Origin: an uncultured Nonlabens sp.
Lineage (GTDB): Bacteria; Bacteroidota; Bacteroidia; Flavobacteriales; Flavobacteriaceae
Length of the DNA: 64,000 nt
Assembly: GCF_947495285.1 (NCBI RefSeq)
Contig: NZ_CANLXZ010000004.1
Location: forward strand, 62,001 to 126,000
Direction of reading: 5' to 3'
Shown: positions 51,399 to 59,536 of the stretch, piece by piece
Position numbering within the stretch: the first letter of the stretch is position 1
Layout: the number at the start of each line of letters is the position of its first letter
The notes under the pieces: generated by a model
What the model saw: the letters and a program-made list of their open reading frames with translations, nothing else
The model's database searches: none
What the model was told of the DNA's origin: nothing
Translations under genes and position numbers: made by a program

Positions 51399-52183
51399 TA
51401 AACTAGCTCTGGTTCAGACTCTTTTATTTCTTCTAAAATGCCATCAAATAGTTCTATTCTTGATTGTAGAGCCTCTTTTGCAACTTGTATAGCTTCTTCC
51501 CATTTTAATTGATCATCGTCGCAAAGCATAGCTACCATTTTATGAGCCATAGGCCCGTGTTCATCTCCATCTAGCTCTATATGCCTGTCAAAATAGTATT
51601 TAATAGGTTCTAGATCTATATCAAAAGAAGAGCTAGAGATGCCCTCTAGTATTTCTGTAAACATCTCAGGGATTAAATCTTCTCTTCCATATGTAAATGC
51701 CGCAGCTATTTCATGGTCTTTACCTCTGTTGATAATGGTAAATGTGGTAGTCAGAAATTGTTTTACATGCTGCGGTAACGACGAGTTATTTATGGCGTTA
51801 AGGATGTGACTAGATATCGATAGTCCTTCTATTTCTTTTATTGTAATATTTACATCTATACCTATTGCTTGCATCGCGTTTAAGTACATTTCATAATGAC
51901 TTTTTCTGTTACCTAGATGGTCTATGTCTGTTTCTTCGGCAAGAACTATTTCATTGATTAAATACCTTAGATCAGGATCACCTACTGGAGTCCATGGAGT
52001 AGAGGTGCAAGTCAGTGAGTTTTGTAGTGCTTTTAAAAGAGACATAAAGTCCCAGACAGCATAAATGTGTGAAGACATAAAGATCCTTAGATCTTCATCA
52101 TTTTTTATATGGTTGTATAACTGGTGATTCAATAACTGTTCACGCACCGTACTTATTTTATTCAAGATTAAATTGGCTTCCAT
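51398..52183 (-). CDS. DUF3050 protein (heme-oxygenase-like fold)
   Basis: An all-helical soluble protein of 261 residues that fits DUF3050, a family I associate with the heme oxygenase-like/TenA fold. Conserved-looking acidic and His residues (ILAEETDID-type segment near residue 80, FDRHIELDGDEHGPMAHK near 205) may bind metal. I start at ATG 52183; the 16 codons upstream contain the -7 box TATTTTTG. Function unknown. Confidence 0.8.
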   Translation of the reverse strand: MEANLILNKISTVREQLLNHQLYNHIKNDEDLRIFMSSHIYAVWDFMSLLKALQNSLTCTSTPWTPVGDPDLRYLINEIVLAEETDIDHLGNRKSHYEMYLNAMQAIGIDVNITIKEIEGLSISSHILNAINNSSLPQHVKQFLTTTFTIINRGKDHEIAAAFTYGREDLIPEMFTEILEGISSSSFDIDLEPIKYYFDRHIELDGDEHGPMAHKMVAMLCDDDQLKWEEAIQVAKEALQSRIELFDGILEEIKESEPELV

Positions 52184-52200
52184 CGCTGTGTTTTCAAGTG

Positions 52201-52208
52201 CAAAAATA
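52201..52208 (-). promoter_or_regulatory. -7 box of the DUF3050 gene
   Basis: TATTTTTG on the minus strand, 17 nt before ATG 52183. Confidence 0.55.
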
Positions 52209-52292
52209 GTTGCTGCAGAGATCTTAACCATCTTCAGAAAAGAAATTATTATAGGATTAACTAGTGTTGTGTACCCTATCGAATTGATAATA

Positions 52293-52327
52293 AAAAAAGG
52301 CTTAAGAAATTTAATTCTTAAGCCTTT
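52293..52327 (-). terminator. Terminator of the lipoprotein gene
   Basis: A 13-bp perfect stem (52296-52308 / 52315-52327) followed on the minus strand by a T run. Confidence 0.85.
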
Positions 52328-52351
52328 GAATTTTTTTTGATTGTAGATCGT

Positions 52352-52858
52352 TTATTGTCTTACTAAAGTATAAGTAGCCTCTACCTCATAGCTGTAATCA
52401 GTATCTATTTCAGTTTCTTCTAGGTGTAGCTCTAGACCGTTGCTAGAAAAGTTTCTAATAGTCACACTTAAATCGTCGATGTTTGGAAGGATTAAAGAGT
52501 TGCCAGAAATAGTAAAAGCGCCATTTATGTCTAGATCTTCTACATCTGTTTCTGTTTCTGTCATTCCATCTTCTGTATAAGTAATTGTTCCAGTATAAGT
52601 TCCCGTTGAGGTGACTAGTCCAGATTCTGTAAATGTAATAGTCGCATTGTTAAAGTTACTACCGGTAAAATCTGCTTCGGTAATATCAGGTGTGCTTCCA
52701 GATGTGTCAGACTCTGTAGCGTTTCCAGAAAAAGCAGTTACATTATAAGTACCAGCTAGACTAGCTCTAGTTAATGCAGGTCCATTATCATCATCAGATT
52801 CACAGGAGAAAATAAAAAGAGATAAAATTGCGAGACTTAAAATTTTAAAATTTTTTAT
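52352..52858 (-). CDS. Lipoprotein with lipocalin-like strands and ATA start
   Basis: The frame runs from an ATA codon at 52858-52856 to the stop: an expected lipoprotein of 168 residues, I/M-KNFKILSLAILSLFIFSC with Cys19 and SDDD after it, then beta-rich Thr/Ser/Asp sequence (ASLAGTYNVTAFSGN...) like Flavobacterial lipocalin-type lipoproteins. No ATG, GTG or TTG precedes the signal peptide in frame: the stop is seven codons upstream of the Lys. Either the ATA is the start, or the gene has lost its ATG by one base and is silent. The first ATG (52564) would cut off the signal peptide. It has a proper terminator. Confidence 0.7.
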   Translation of the reverse strand: MKNFKILSLAILSLFIFSCESDDDNGPALTRASLAGTYNVTAFSGNATESDTSGSTPDITEADFTGSNFNNATITFTESGLVTSTGTYTGTITYTEDGMTETETDVEDLDINGAFTISGNSLILPNIDDLSVTIRNFSSNGLELHLEETEIDTDYSYEVEATYTLVRQ

Positions 52859-52892
52859 ATTTTTTTTGTTTTATTGACCATCAAAGATAATT

Positions 52893-52922
52893 AAAACCCC
52901 TTGAATTCAAGTGAAGGGGTTT
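52893..52922 (-). terminator. Terminator of the glutaryl-CoA dehydrogenase gene
   Basis: A 9-bp stem (AAACCCCTT at 52894-52902 with its complement at 52914-52922) followed on the minus strand by TTTTAATT. Confidence 0.75.
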
Positions 52923-52948
52923 CAACTTAGTACTATTTTAATGGTATT

Positions 52949-54133
52949 TTACTTAAATGCGTTCTCTCCAGTAATGTCTAAACCGGTAATTAGCAAATGT
53001 ATATCATGAGTACCTTCATAAGTAATTACGCTTTCTAGATTCATCATATGGCGCATGATACTGTATTCTCCAGTAATTCCCATACCGCCTAGAATTTGTC
53101 TAGCCTCACGAGCTATTTTAATAGCCATGTCTACGTTGTTACGTTTTGCCATAGATATTTGCGCGCTTGTTGCTTTTCCTTCTTCACGTAATACGCCTAG
53201 CCTCCACGCGAGTAATTGTGCTTTGGTAATTTCGGTAATCATCTCAGCCAGTTTCTTTTGTTGTAGTTGGAAGGCAGCAATCCGTTTACCGAATTGTATA
53301 CGTTCCTTAGCATATCTTAATGCAGTATCGTAACAATCCATTGCGGCACCTATGGCGCCCCACGCTATACCGAATCGTGCAGAATCTAAACAACTAAGTG
53401 GTGCTCCTAATCCTGATTTACCAGGTAATATATTGCTTTTCGGGATCTTTACGTCTTGAAAAATTAATTCACCTGTCGCGCTAGCTCTTAGGGACCACTT
53501 GTTATGTGTTTCTGGGGTTGTAAAACCTTCCATGCCTCGCTCTACGATCACACCATGAATACGTCCTTCTTCATTTTTTGCCCAGACTACAGCAACGTCA
53601 CAAAAGGGACTGTTAGAGATCCATAGTTTTGCTCCATTGAGAATAATATGTTCTCCATCTCCAGCGTCTTTAAAACTGGTAATCATACCGCTAGGATTAG
53701 AACCGTGATCAGGTTCAGTAAGGCCAAAGGATCCCATAAACTCTCCACTAGCTAGTTTAGGCAAGAATTTTTTACGATGTTCTTCACTACCGTATTTCCA
53801 TATAGGATACATAACAAGAGAAGACTGAACAGACGCTGTAGATCGCACACCGCTGTCACCGCGCTCTATTTCTTGCATGATTAGGCCATAAGAAATTTGA
53901 TCCAGTCCAGCACCACCATATTCTTCAGGAATATACGGTCCGAATGCTCCTATAGAAGCTAGACCAGGTATTATGCTTTTAGGAAATTTTGCTTGTTGTG
54001 CAGCTTCTTCTATAATAGGAGACACATCTCGTTTTACCCAAGATCGGGCAGCATCGCGTATTATCTTATGTTCTTCTGTTAAAAGGTCGTCCAGGTTATA
54101 ATAATCTGGTGCTTCAAATAAGTCTGGTTTCAT
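52949..54133 (-). CDS. Glutaryl-CoA dehydrogenase-type acyl-CoA dehydrogenase
   Basis: FAD enzyme of 394 residues. GCDH-type features: MITEITKAQLLAWRLG, GSFGLTEPDHGSNPSG, and the catalytic Glu in VITYEGTHDIHLLITG. The GCDH type oxidises and decarboxylates glutaryl-CoA, from lysine and tryptophan breakdown, which fits the tryptophan dioxygenase gene in this window, though they are not linked. A generic acyl-CoA dehydrogenase cannot be excluded. It stands alone with a terminator. Confidence 0.88.
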   Translation of the reverse strand: MKPDLFEAPDYYNLDDLLTEEHKIIRDAARSWVKRDVSPIIEEAAQQAKFPKSIIPGLASIGAFGPYIPEEYGGAGLDQISYGLIMQEIERGDSGVRSTASVQSSLVMYPIWKYGSEEHRKKFLPKLASGEFMGSFGLTEPDHGSNPSGMITSFKDAGDGEHIILNGAKLWISNSPFCDVAVVWAKNEEGRIHGVIVERGMEGFTTPETHNKWSLRASATGELIFQDVKIPKSNILPGKSGLGAPLSCLDSARFGIAWGAIGAAMDCYDTALRYAKERIQFGKRIAAFQLQQKKLAEMITEITKAQLLAWRLGVLREEGKATSAQISMAKRNNVDMAIKIAREARQILGGMGITGEYSIMRHMMNLESVITYEGTHDIHLLITGLDITGENAFK

Positions 54134-54260
54134 TCTATATCTTTTAAATTAGAAACTACATCGATAGAGTAATTTCACGGCTTTTATGGAGTCGGTCGTA
54201 AAAATAGCGATCTACAGACGGTTATTTGATAAAAAATGTCAGATTTTTAATGATTCTTAA

Positions 54261-55001
54261 TTACATTTTCAGATAAAAGTCTTTGGTTAGGCTTTTGTAA
54301 TCTTCTGTGTAGTCGTGACGTTCTTTTTCTATTACTAGTTCACTAACTATGTTTTTGGTGTTGTTTTCTTTCACGCTTTCGCGGAAGCGGAATTCCATCA
54401 AACATCTTTTAATCTTACTGTTTTTCTTACCTTTTATATAAGTAGTACGCACAGGTTCTAGTTGAAAATGAGAGGTGATTTCTAGAAATCTGGTCTCTCT
54501 ATCTTTAGGTATAATACAGGCAAATGTGCCATCTATATCCAGTAATTGATACACGCCATAAACTAATTCTTCAAAGGGTAAAGCGTCATCAAATCGTGCT
54601 TGCTGGCGTCGGTTCTCAATTTGAGAATCTGTTTTTATACTGCTAGAATCGTAAAATGGAGGGTTGCTTATTATTAGGTCATATCGCTCTTCTATTTCTT
54701 CATAGAATTCTTGAAACTCTGCATGAAAACAAAAAAGACGATCACCCCATGGGCTATCTTCAAAATTCTCAGCAGCTTGTTCATAAGCGTCTTGATCTAT
54801 TTCTATCGCCTCTATATTTGCGTGGTGATAACGTTGTGCTAGCATGAGAGATATAACTCCCGTGCCGCTACCTATATCTAGTATGCTCTGTGGTTCTTTA
54901 TATGGTGTAGCCCATGCGCCTAGAAGGACACCGTCGGTTCCTATTTTTTGAGCACATTTATCCTGAGCTATTGTGAATTCTTTGAATTTAAATAGACTCA
55001 T
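54261..55001 (-). CDS. trmN6: tRNA1(Val) (adenine(37)-N6)-methyltransferase
   Basis: A 246-residue SAM enzyme: KIGTDGVLLGAWA, LDIGSGTGVISLMLAQR and the N6-adenine motif NPPF in YDLIISNPPFYDSS. It methylates A37 of tRNA-Val in other bacteria. A palindrome variant (one mismatch) lies near the 3' end and encodes RFRES. It is the last gene of a minus-strand run with rimM and rpsP, all RNA/ribosome functions. Confidence 0.92.
   Translation of the reverse strand: MSLFKFKEFTIAQDKCAQKIGTDGVLLGAWATPYKEPQSILDIGSGTGVISLMLAQRYHHANIEAIEIDQDAYEQAAENFEDSPWGDRLFCFHAEFQEFYEEIEERYDLIISNPPFYDSSSIKTDSQIENRRQQARFDDALPFEELVYGVYQLLDIDGTFACIIPKDRETRFLEITSHFQLEPVRTTYIKGKKNSKIKRCLMEFRFRESVKENNTKNIVSELVIEKERHDYTEDYKSLTKDFYLKM
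54374..54389. repeat. Dispersed palindrome, copy 12 (one mismatch, in trmN6)
   Basis: CGCTTTCGCGGAAGCG: one A of the right arm is G. Minus-strand reading gives RFRES. Confidence 0.75.
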
Positions 55002-55020
55002 TTATAAAAATTAAGACGTT

Positions 55021-55548
55021 TTAGGAAAGATAAAGGTCTATTAAACCTTCTGGAGTGGTGATGGTAATGGTTTTATTTTTACGATCTACTTTGTTGATAA
55101 AATGATCATTAAGCGGTATCAGAATTTCATTACCGTTATTATCTATTTCAAACAGTGCCTGAGTAGTAGTGTCATTTATACCTGTTATGGTACCTATGTC
55201 TCCATGGTCAGTATCTATCACTTTAAAATGGATCACTTCATGAAAATAAAACTTATTTCCTTCTAATTTAGGAAGAAAATTAAGAGGTAGATAGAGATCT
55301 CTTTTCATTAAGGCGTCAGCGCCTGCGTCGTCATCTATATCTTCTATTTTTATTCTAAGAAGTAGTGATTTGTGCAGTTGACTTTTTTCAATAAAAAATG
55401 GAACCAAGTTTTTACCGATTTCGATAAAAACTGATTCCATTTCTGTAAAAAGCTCAGGTTCATCCGTATCTAGTTTTACTAGTAACTCACCTTTAAAGCT
55501 AAATTTATTTACTACGGTACCTACGTAAAAACATTTTTCTTTACGCAT
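55021..55548 (-). CDS. rimM: Ribosome maturation factor RimM
   Basis: A 175-residue 30S assembly factor that binds S19. Its N-terminal beta-barrel starts CFYVGTVVNKFSFKGELLVKLDTD and its C-terminal PRC-barrel has FYFHEVIHFKVIDTDHGDIGTI and ALFEIDNNGNEILIP. It is 11 bp from rpsP, the usual rpsP-rimM arrangement. Confidence 0.93.
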   Translation of the reverse strand: MRKEKCFYVGTVVNKFSFKGELLVKLDTDEPELFTEMESVFIEIGKNLVPFFIEKSQLHKSLLLRIKIEDIDDDAGADALMKRDLYLPLNFLPKLEGNKFYFHEVIHFKVIDTDHGDIGTITGINDTTTQALFEIDNNGNEILIPLNDHFINKVDRKNKTITITTPEGLIDLYLS

Positions 55549-55559
55549 AACCTATAGAT

Positions 55560-56063
55560 TTACTCTTCTTCTCCTGTTGCGTTATCACCTTGAGCAGCTG
55601 GTTCTTCAGCTACTTCTGGAGCATTTGCTGCGATACGAGCTTCGTTCACTGCCTTCTCTGCTTCAAGAGCTTTTGCAGCTACTGCATCAGCATCTGCCTG
55701 AAGTCCAGATGCCTTTCCAGCAATCTTAGCTTCTTTTTCAGTTAACCAAGAGTTGAACTTTTCATCTGCTTGTTCTTCTGTTAATGCACCTTTCTTCACA
55801 CCTACTTTAAGGTGTTTTTTCATCATAACACCTTTGTAACTTAATAAGTTACGAGCAGTATCAGTAGGCTGTGCACCGTTTTCTAACCATGTGATAGCAC
55901 CGTCTACATCTAGGTTTACTGTTGCTGGGTTAGTGTTAGGGTTATAAGTACCTAATTTTTCAAGATATTTACCATCTCTTTTTGCACGTGCATCTGCTGC
56001 TACGATCCAATAAAATGGTTTTCCTTTTTTACCGTGTCTTTGTAATCTAATTTTTACTGGCAT
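55560..56063 (-). CDS. rpsP: 30S ribosomal protein S16 with long C-terminal tail
   Basis: [21 protein letters not shown] is the canonical S16 start. The S16 core ends near residue 85. It continues to 167 residues with a Lys-rich then Ala/Glu-rich tail ([21 protein letters not shown]). Such extensions are usual in Bacteroidota. The tail might form a helix on the ribosome surface. It leads a run with rimM and trmN6. Confidence 0.96.
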   Translation of the reverse strand: MPVKIRLQRHGKKGKPFYWIVAADARAKRDGKYLEKLGTYNPNTNPATVNLDVDGAITWLENGAQPTDTARNLLSYKGVMMKKHLKVGVKKGALTEEQADEKFNSWLTEKEAKIAGKASGLQADADAVAAKALEAEKAVNEARIAANAPEVAEEPAAQGDNATGEEE

Positions 56064-56079
56064 AACTATTAAAGTTTGT

Positions 56080-56092
56080 GGGTGCCCGACCC
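56080..56092 (-). promoter_or_regulatory. Small leader hairpin before rpsP
   Basis: GGGTGCCCGACCC forms a 4-bp GC-rich hairpin in an AT-rich leader 16 nt before the rpsP ATG. It could be a ribosomal-protein feedback site, but this is inference. Confidence 0.3.
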
Positions 56093-56112
56093 TGATTATT
56101 AATTTGAGTTTG

Positions 56113-56120
56113 CAAAAGTA
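56113..56120 (-). promoter_or_regulatory. -7 box of the rpsP-rimM-trmN6 operon
   Basis: TACTTTTG on the minus strand, 49 nt before the rpsP ATG; one of the longer leaders in this window. Confidence 0.6.
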
Positions 56121-56161
56121 TGATTTATTTAATTATTCCTATCATATGTTTTTATTTTATT

Positions 56162-56169
56162 TACATTTG
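56162..56169 (+). promoter_or_regulatory. -7 box of the DUF6252 lipoprotein gene
   Basis: TACATTTG, full TAnnTTTG match, 23 nt before ATG 56193; divergent from the rpsP promoter. Confidence 0.5.
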
Positions 56170-56192
56170 CTTGAATTCTTTTATTCTCTTCA

Positions 56193-57017
56193 ATGAAACT
56201 GATTTATAAATTCTTTTTACTAAGCCTAGCTATTTTTTTATCTTCTTGTTCTGATAATCTAGAGGAGAGCAATTCACCTGCCATGCAGGCCGTGCGTAAT
56301 GGTGAGTTTTTTAAAGCAGACCGCATGAGTGCCGCTATTAATGAAGACGGTACGATGACCTTAGTAGGACAGAATACTCTTGAAACTTTAGAGTTTCGTC
56401 TTCAGGACGATTCTGTAGGTGTTTACAGACTAGCTGCAGGATCGCAAAGTGAAGCATTGTACACTATTAATGGTGGAGAGCCATTTTCTAGTAACTTAGG
56501 TAATGGACTAGGCGAGGTGCGCATCACATCTATTAATGCAGAAACTGGTGTGACTGGTGTGTTTAACTTTGTTAGTTATCTTCCTAATAATGTGGATACA
56601 CTTTATATGAGAACTGGAGTTATATATCAAGTACCATTAGGCACGGCCTCAGTCTCAGGTATTGATAATACGATTACGTCAACAGTAGCTGCAAATGTAG
56701 ATGGTACTGCTCTTAATCCTACAGCTGTAAGTGTAGTTGAAACTGGTGGGACGGTTCTTGTAAATGCTTCTAACGGTCCTAGTTCTATAGTTTTAAGTTT
56801 TCCTGATACTATAGTGCCTGGAACTTATACTTTTGATGGGGCAACTTATTCTGCAAATTATGTAAATGGAGGTACGCTAGATCGCTCAGTTTCTGGATCT
56901 CTAGTTGTTCTTACCGCAGACGCTAGTACAAATACTGTTACTGGGACTTTTAACTTCATGACTGCAGCGCCTAATAATTTTGATATTACAAATGGTACTT
57001 TTAATATTTCTTACTAG
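56193..57017 (+). CDS. DUF6252-type lipoprotein with two tandem domains
   Basis: A 274-residue lipoprotein: signal MKLIYKFFLLSLAIFLSSC, then SDNLEESN, an acidic export-type sequence. The mature part contains two related beta-rich halves. The first ends GVTGVFNFVSYLPNN...; the second ends TVTGTFNFMTAAPNNFDITNGTFNI, suggesting a duplication of the DUF6252 unit. Function unknown. Confidence 0.75.
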   Translation: MKLIYKFFLLSLAIFLSSCSDNLEESNSPAMQAVRNGEFFKADRMSAAINEDGTMTLVGQNTLETLEFRLQDDSVGVYRLAAGSQSEALYTINGGEPFSSNLGNGLGEVRITSINAETGVTGVFNFVSYLPNNVDTLYMRTGVIYQVPLGTASVSGIDNTITSTVAANVDGTALNPTAVSVVETGGTVLVNASNGPSSIVLSFPDTIVPGTYTFDGATYSANYVNGGTLDRSVSGSLVVLTADASTNTVTGTFNFMTAAPNNFDITNGTFNISY

Positions 57018-57051
57018 TATTTTCTAATCCATTATTTTAGGTAGAGTTAGC

Positions 57052-57084
57052 CCTGATTTTACATATTAGAGTCAGGTCTTTTTT
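57052..57084 (+). terminator. Weak terminator after the DUF6252 gene
   Basis: Stem CCTGA (57052-57056) / TCAGG (57072-57076) with a 15-nt loop, then TC and six T. The short stem makes it only possible. Confidence 0.4.
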
Positions 57085-57523
57085 ATAGTTTTAAAAAGAT
57101 CTTCTTTCCTTTATAATCGATAATAGCCTGGGCGGCTATTAAAAAATCGGCACCCAATAGACCTTGAATGGATCGCATTCCTTCAGTCTTTAACGCGTTA
57201 TTGATGTAGCTCATGTCCATGGTTAATAAAGTACAGTCTTGGTCTGACCAGTCGCCTAGTTCTAGAGTGTTGTTATGTGATATGCGTGGCCTTAATGAAC
57301 CGCTGGCAGTACCTATTTGCCTTTCCATAAATTCTGTTTCTAATTGAAATTCTTTATACATGGCCTGGTTGACACATGTCGCACTTGCGCCGGTGTCTAT
57401 AATAAACCTACCAGAATAGCCGTTTATGGATGCTTTGGTAACTATGTGTCCGCTTTTTGCGGCAATTCTAATAGTATGGCTGGTGTAACCTTGAGATATT
57501 AGTAATTTTTTAATGGATGCCAT
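57083..57523 (-). CDS. Retropepsin-like aspartic protease
   Basis: A 146-residue soluble protein with the aspartic protease signature FIIDTGASATCV (D43-T-G) and the second conserved hydrophobic block GLLGADFLIAA. Like other bacterial single-lobe retropepsins it would be active as a dimer. The first 30 residues (TSHTIRIAAKSGHIVTKASING) match the strand leading into the active site. There is no signal peptide. The target is unknown. Confidence 0.82.
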   Translation of the reverse strand: MASIKKLLISQGYTSHTIRIAAKSGHIVTKASINGYSGRFIIDTGASATCVNQAMYKEFQLETEFMERQIGTASGSLRPRISHNNTLELGDWSDQDCTLLTMDMSYINNALKTEGMRSIQGLLGADFLIAAQAIIDYKGKKIFLKL

Positions 57524-57550
57524 GAAATATGTTTAAGAGGTAAATATAAT

Positions 57551-57570
57551 TCCGCTTTCGCGAAAGCGGA
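57551..57570. repeat. Dispersed palindrome, copy 13 (perfect, intergenic)
   Basis: TCCGCTTTCGCGAAAGCGGA, 20-bp perfect palindrome in the 73-bp gap between the divergent protease and tatD genes, directly upstream of the tatD promoter box. Confidence 0.9.
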
Positions 57571-57584
57571 CTACTAACTATTCC

Positions 57585-57592
57585 TATTTTTG
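57585..57592 (+). promoter_or_regulatory. -7 box of tatD
   Basis: TATTTTTG ends only 4 nt before the tatD ATG (57597). The transcript would start at or within a base or two of the start codon, so it should be leaderless. Confidence 0.6.
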
Positions 57593-57596
57593 TTTT

Positions 57597-58364
57597 ATGA
57601 TTTTTACAGATACACATACACATTTATATAGTGAGGCTTTTGATGCAGACCAAGAGCAAATGATACAGCGAGCGATGGATGCTGGAGTTGAGCGATTTTT
57701 TATTCCCGCTATAGATTCTACATACACAGAGGCGATGCTAGACTTAAAAAAGCGATACCCTGAAAATGTCCACTTAATGACAGGACTGCATCCTACGCAT
57801 GTTAAGGAGAATTATATCGAAGAGCTCGCGCATGTAAAAGAGTTGTTAGAAAAACAGACTTATGTGGCGGTAGGTGAGATAGGTATGGATTTATACTGGG
57901 ATAAGACTTTTAAAAGGGAGCAGCAAGAAGCTTTTCATACCCAGATTAAATGGTCGGTAGAGAACAAATTGCCTATCGCTATTCACTGTCGTGAAGCATT
58001 TGACGAAGTTTTTGAGGTTTTAGAAGAGTATAAAAGTACTTCTTTACATGGAGTTTTTCACTGTTTTACAGGTAATGTAGAACAAGCAAGAAAAGCTGTT
58101 GATCTTAAAATGAAGTTAGGTGTAGGTGGTGTTGTGACTTTTAAAAATGGTAAAATAGATCAGTTTCTAGATCAAATACCGCTTTCTGAAATAGTCCTAG
58201 AGACAGATGCGCCATATCTGGCACCAGTGCCGTATAGAGGTAAACGTAATGAAAGTTCTTATCTGGTAAATGTGGCAGCAAAACTTGCTGCAATTTATGA
58301 CAAGGACATCGCAGAAATAGCAGAAATCACAACCTTAAATTCGCGTGAAGTCTTCGGTATATAG
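57597..58364 (+). CDS. tatD: TatD-family DNase/metal hydrolase
   Basis: A 255-residue amidohydrolase-fold hydrolase: FTDTHTHLY with metal His pair, VGEIGMDLYWD, AIHCREAFDEVFE, GVFHCFTG and VLETDAPYLAPVPYRG. TatD-type enzymes are 3'-5' DNases acting in DNA turnover or repair. Start ATG 57597 with a -7 box just upstream, so probably leaderless. Confidence 0.93.
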   Translation: MIFTDTHTHLYSEAFDADQEQMIQRAMDAGVERFFIPAIDSTYTEAMLDLKKRYPENVHLMTGLHPTHVKENYIEELAHVKELLEKQTYVAVGEIGMDLYWDKTFKREQQEAFHTQIKWSVENKLPIAIHCREAFDEVFEVLEEYKSTSLHGVFHCFTGNVEQARKAVDLKMKLGVGGVVTFKNGKIDQFLDQIPLSEIVLETDAPYLAPVPYRGKRNESSYLVNVAAKLAAIYDKDIAEIAEITTLNSREVFGI

Positions 58365-58405
58365 ACCTCAGTTGATTACATTTGTGTACCCTATAGCTTC
58401 ACATT

Positions 58406-59536
58406 TTGAGTAGATACGACGACATAAGATTTTTTAACGACGCCGAAGTGCAAATAGCTCTTAAAAGCGCCGTGCGTCACCCTATGATAAAAGAGCTGTT
58501 TCAGTATAGTTTTCCTAAGAAGAGCTATGAAGAGGTGAGTGAAATTGTACTGGCATGTAGATCTATTAATGAATTTCAGCGAGATGTGATATGCAACACA
58601 GTAGAGCGTGTGCTAGAAGATTCCAGTGCTGGTTTAACCACGTCTGGTTTTGACGATTTAGATCCTGAAACTACCTATTTATACATTTCTAATCATAGGG
58701 ATATCGTCTTAGATACATCTCTTATCAACCTTACCTTATTTAAAAAAGGCTTGATAAGGACAGCTAGTGCTATAGGTGATAATCTAGTGCAAAGACCATT
58801 TGTAAATGCATTGAGTAAACTAACTCGCAACTTTATCGTGAGACGTGGTGCTAGTCCTAGAGAAATTTTATTAAGTAGTAAGAAGTTAAGTGGGTATATA
58901 GACTATTTGATGCACAAAGAAAATAGAAGTGTATGGATAGCGCAAAGACAGGGACGTACCAAAGACGGTAACGATGTTACTGAGCAAGGTGTTCTTAAAA
59001 TGATAGGTCTAGCTGCAGGTAAAAATAGTATAGAAGGTTATTTAAATAGCTTGCGTATTGTACCAGTCTCCATCTCTTATGAATATGATCCTACTGATAT
59101 TTTAAAAGTACCAGAATTGCTCGCAAAACAAGCTGATCAAGAGTACATAAAATCTGAAAATGAAGATTTTAATAGCATACTTAAGGGTGCATTAGGTCAG
59201 AAAAAACATATCCACATTCACGCAGGAGAGCCGGTTCATATTCATGCACTAGAAGATCAAAGTACAAACCAGTTATTACAACGTGTGGTGCAACATCTAG
59301 ATAAAGAAATACAGAATAATTACATGTTATGGCCTACTAATTATGTCGCGCATGACTTATTAACTTCTAGTTCTAAATACAAAGAACACTATTCTGATCA
59401 CGATATGCAGCAATTTGAACGCAGATTGAGGTTAAGGGTAAATATAGAAGATCATAAAGCGGTAGAGAGTTTTCTTAACATGTACGCTCGACCAGTATTT
59501 AACAAAGAAAAACTGGCCATTACAAATGAAGCCTAA
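58406..59536 (+). CDS. Glycerol-phosphate-type acyltransferase
   Basis: A 376-residue protein of the PlsB/PlsC-like family: the acceptor motif YLYISNHRDIVLDTSL (NHRD with a His and following Asp) near residue 95, FIVRRGASPRE, and RSVWIAQRQGRTKDGND. It probably acylates glycerol-3-phosphate or a lysophospholipid at the inner membrane. The start is TTG 58406; the first residues (MSRYDDIRFFND) are plausible and no ATG fits. It overlaps the asparaginase gene by 11 bp, so the two are coupled. Confidence 0.85.
   Translation: MSRYDDIRFFNDAEVQIALKSAVRHPMIKELFQYSFPKKSYEEVSEIVLACRSINEFQRDVICNTVERVLEDSSAGLTTSGFDDLDPETTYLYISNHRDIVLDTSLINLTLFKKGLIRTASAIGDNLVQRPFVNALSKLTRNFIVRRGASPREILLSSKKLSGYIDYLMHKENRSVWIAQRQGRTKDGNDVTEQGVLKMIGLAAGKNSIEGYLNSLRIVPVSISYEYDPTDILKVPELLAKQADQEYIKSENEDFNSILKGALGQKKHIHIHAGEPVHIHALEDQSTNQLLQRVVQHLDKEIQNNYMLWPTNYVAHDLLTSSSKYKEHYSDHDMQQFERRLRLRVNIEDHKAVESFLNMYARPVFNKEKLAITNEA

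Noticed and set aside
633..57570. Palindromes as intrinsic terminators
   Set aside because: No T run on either side, several lie inside genes, and true terminators stand beside some copies.
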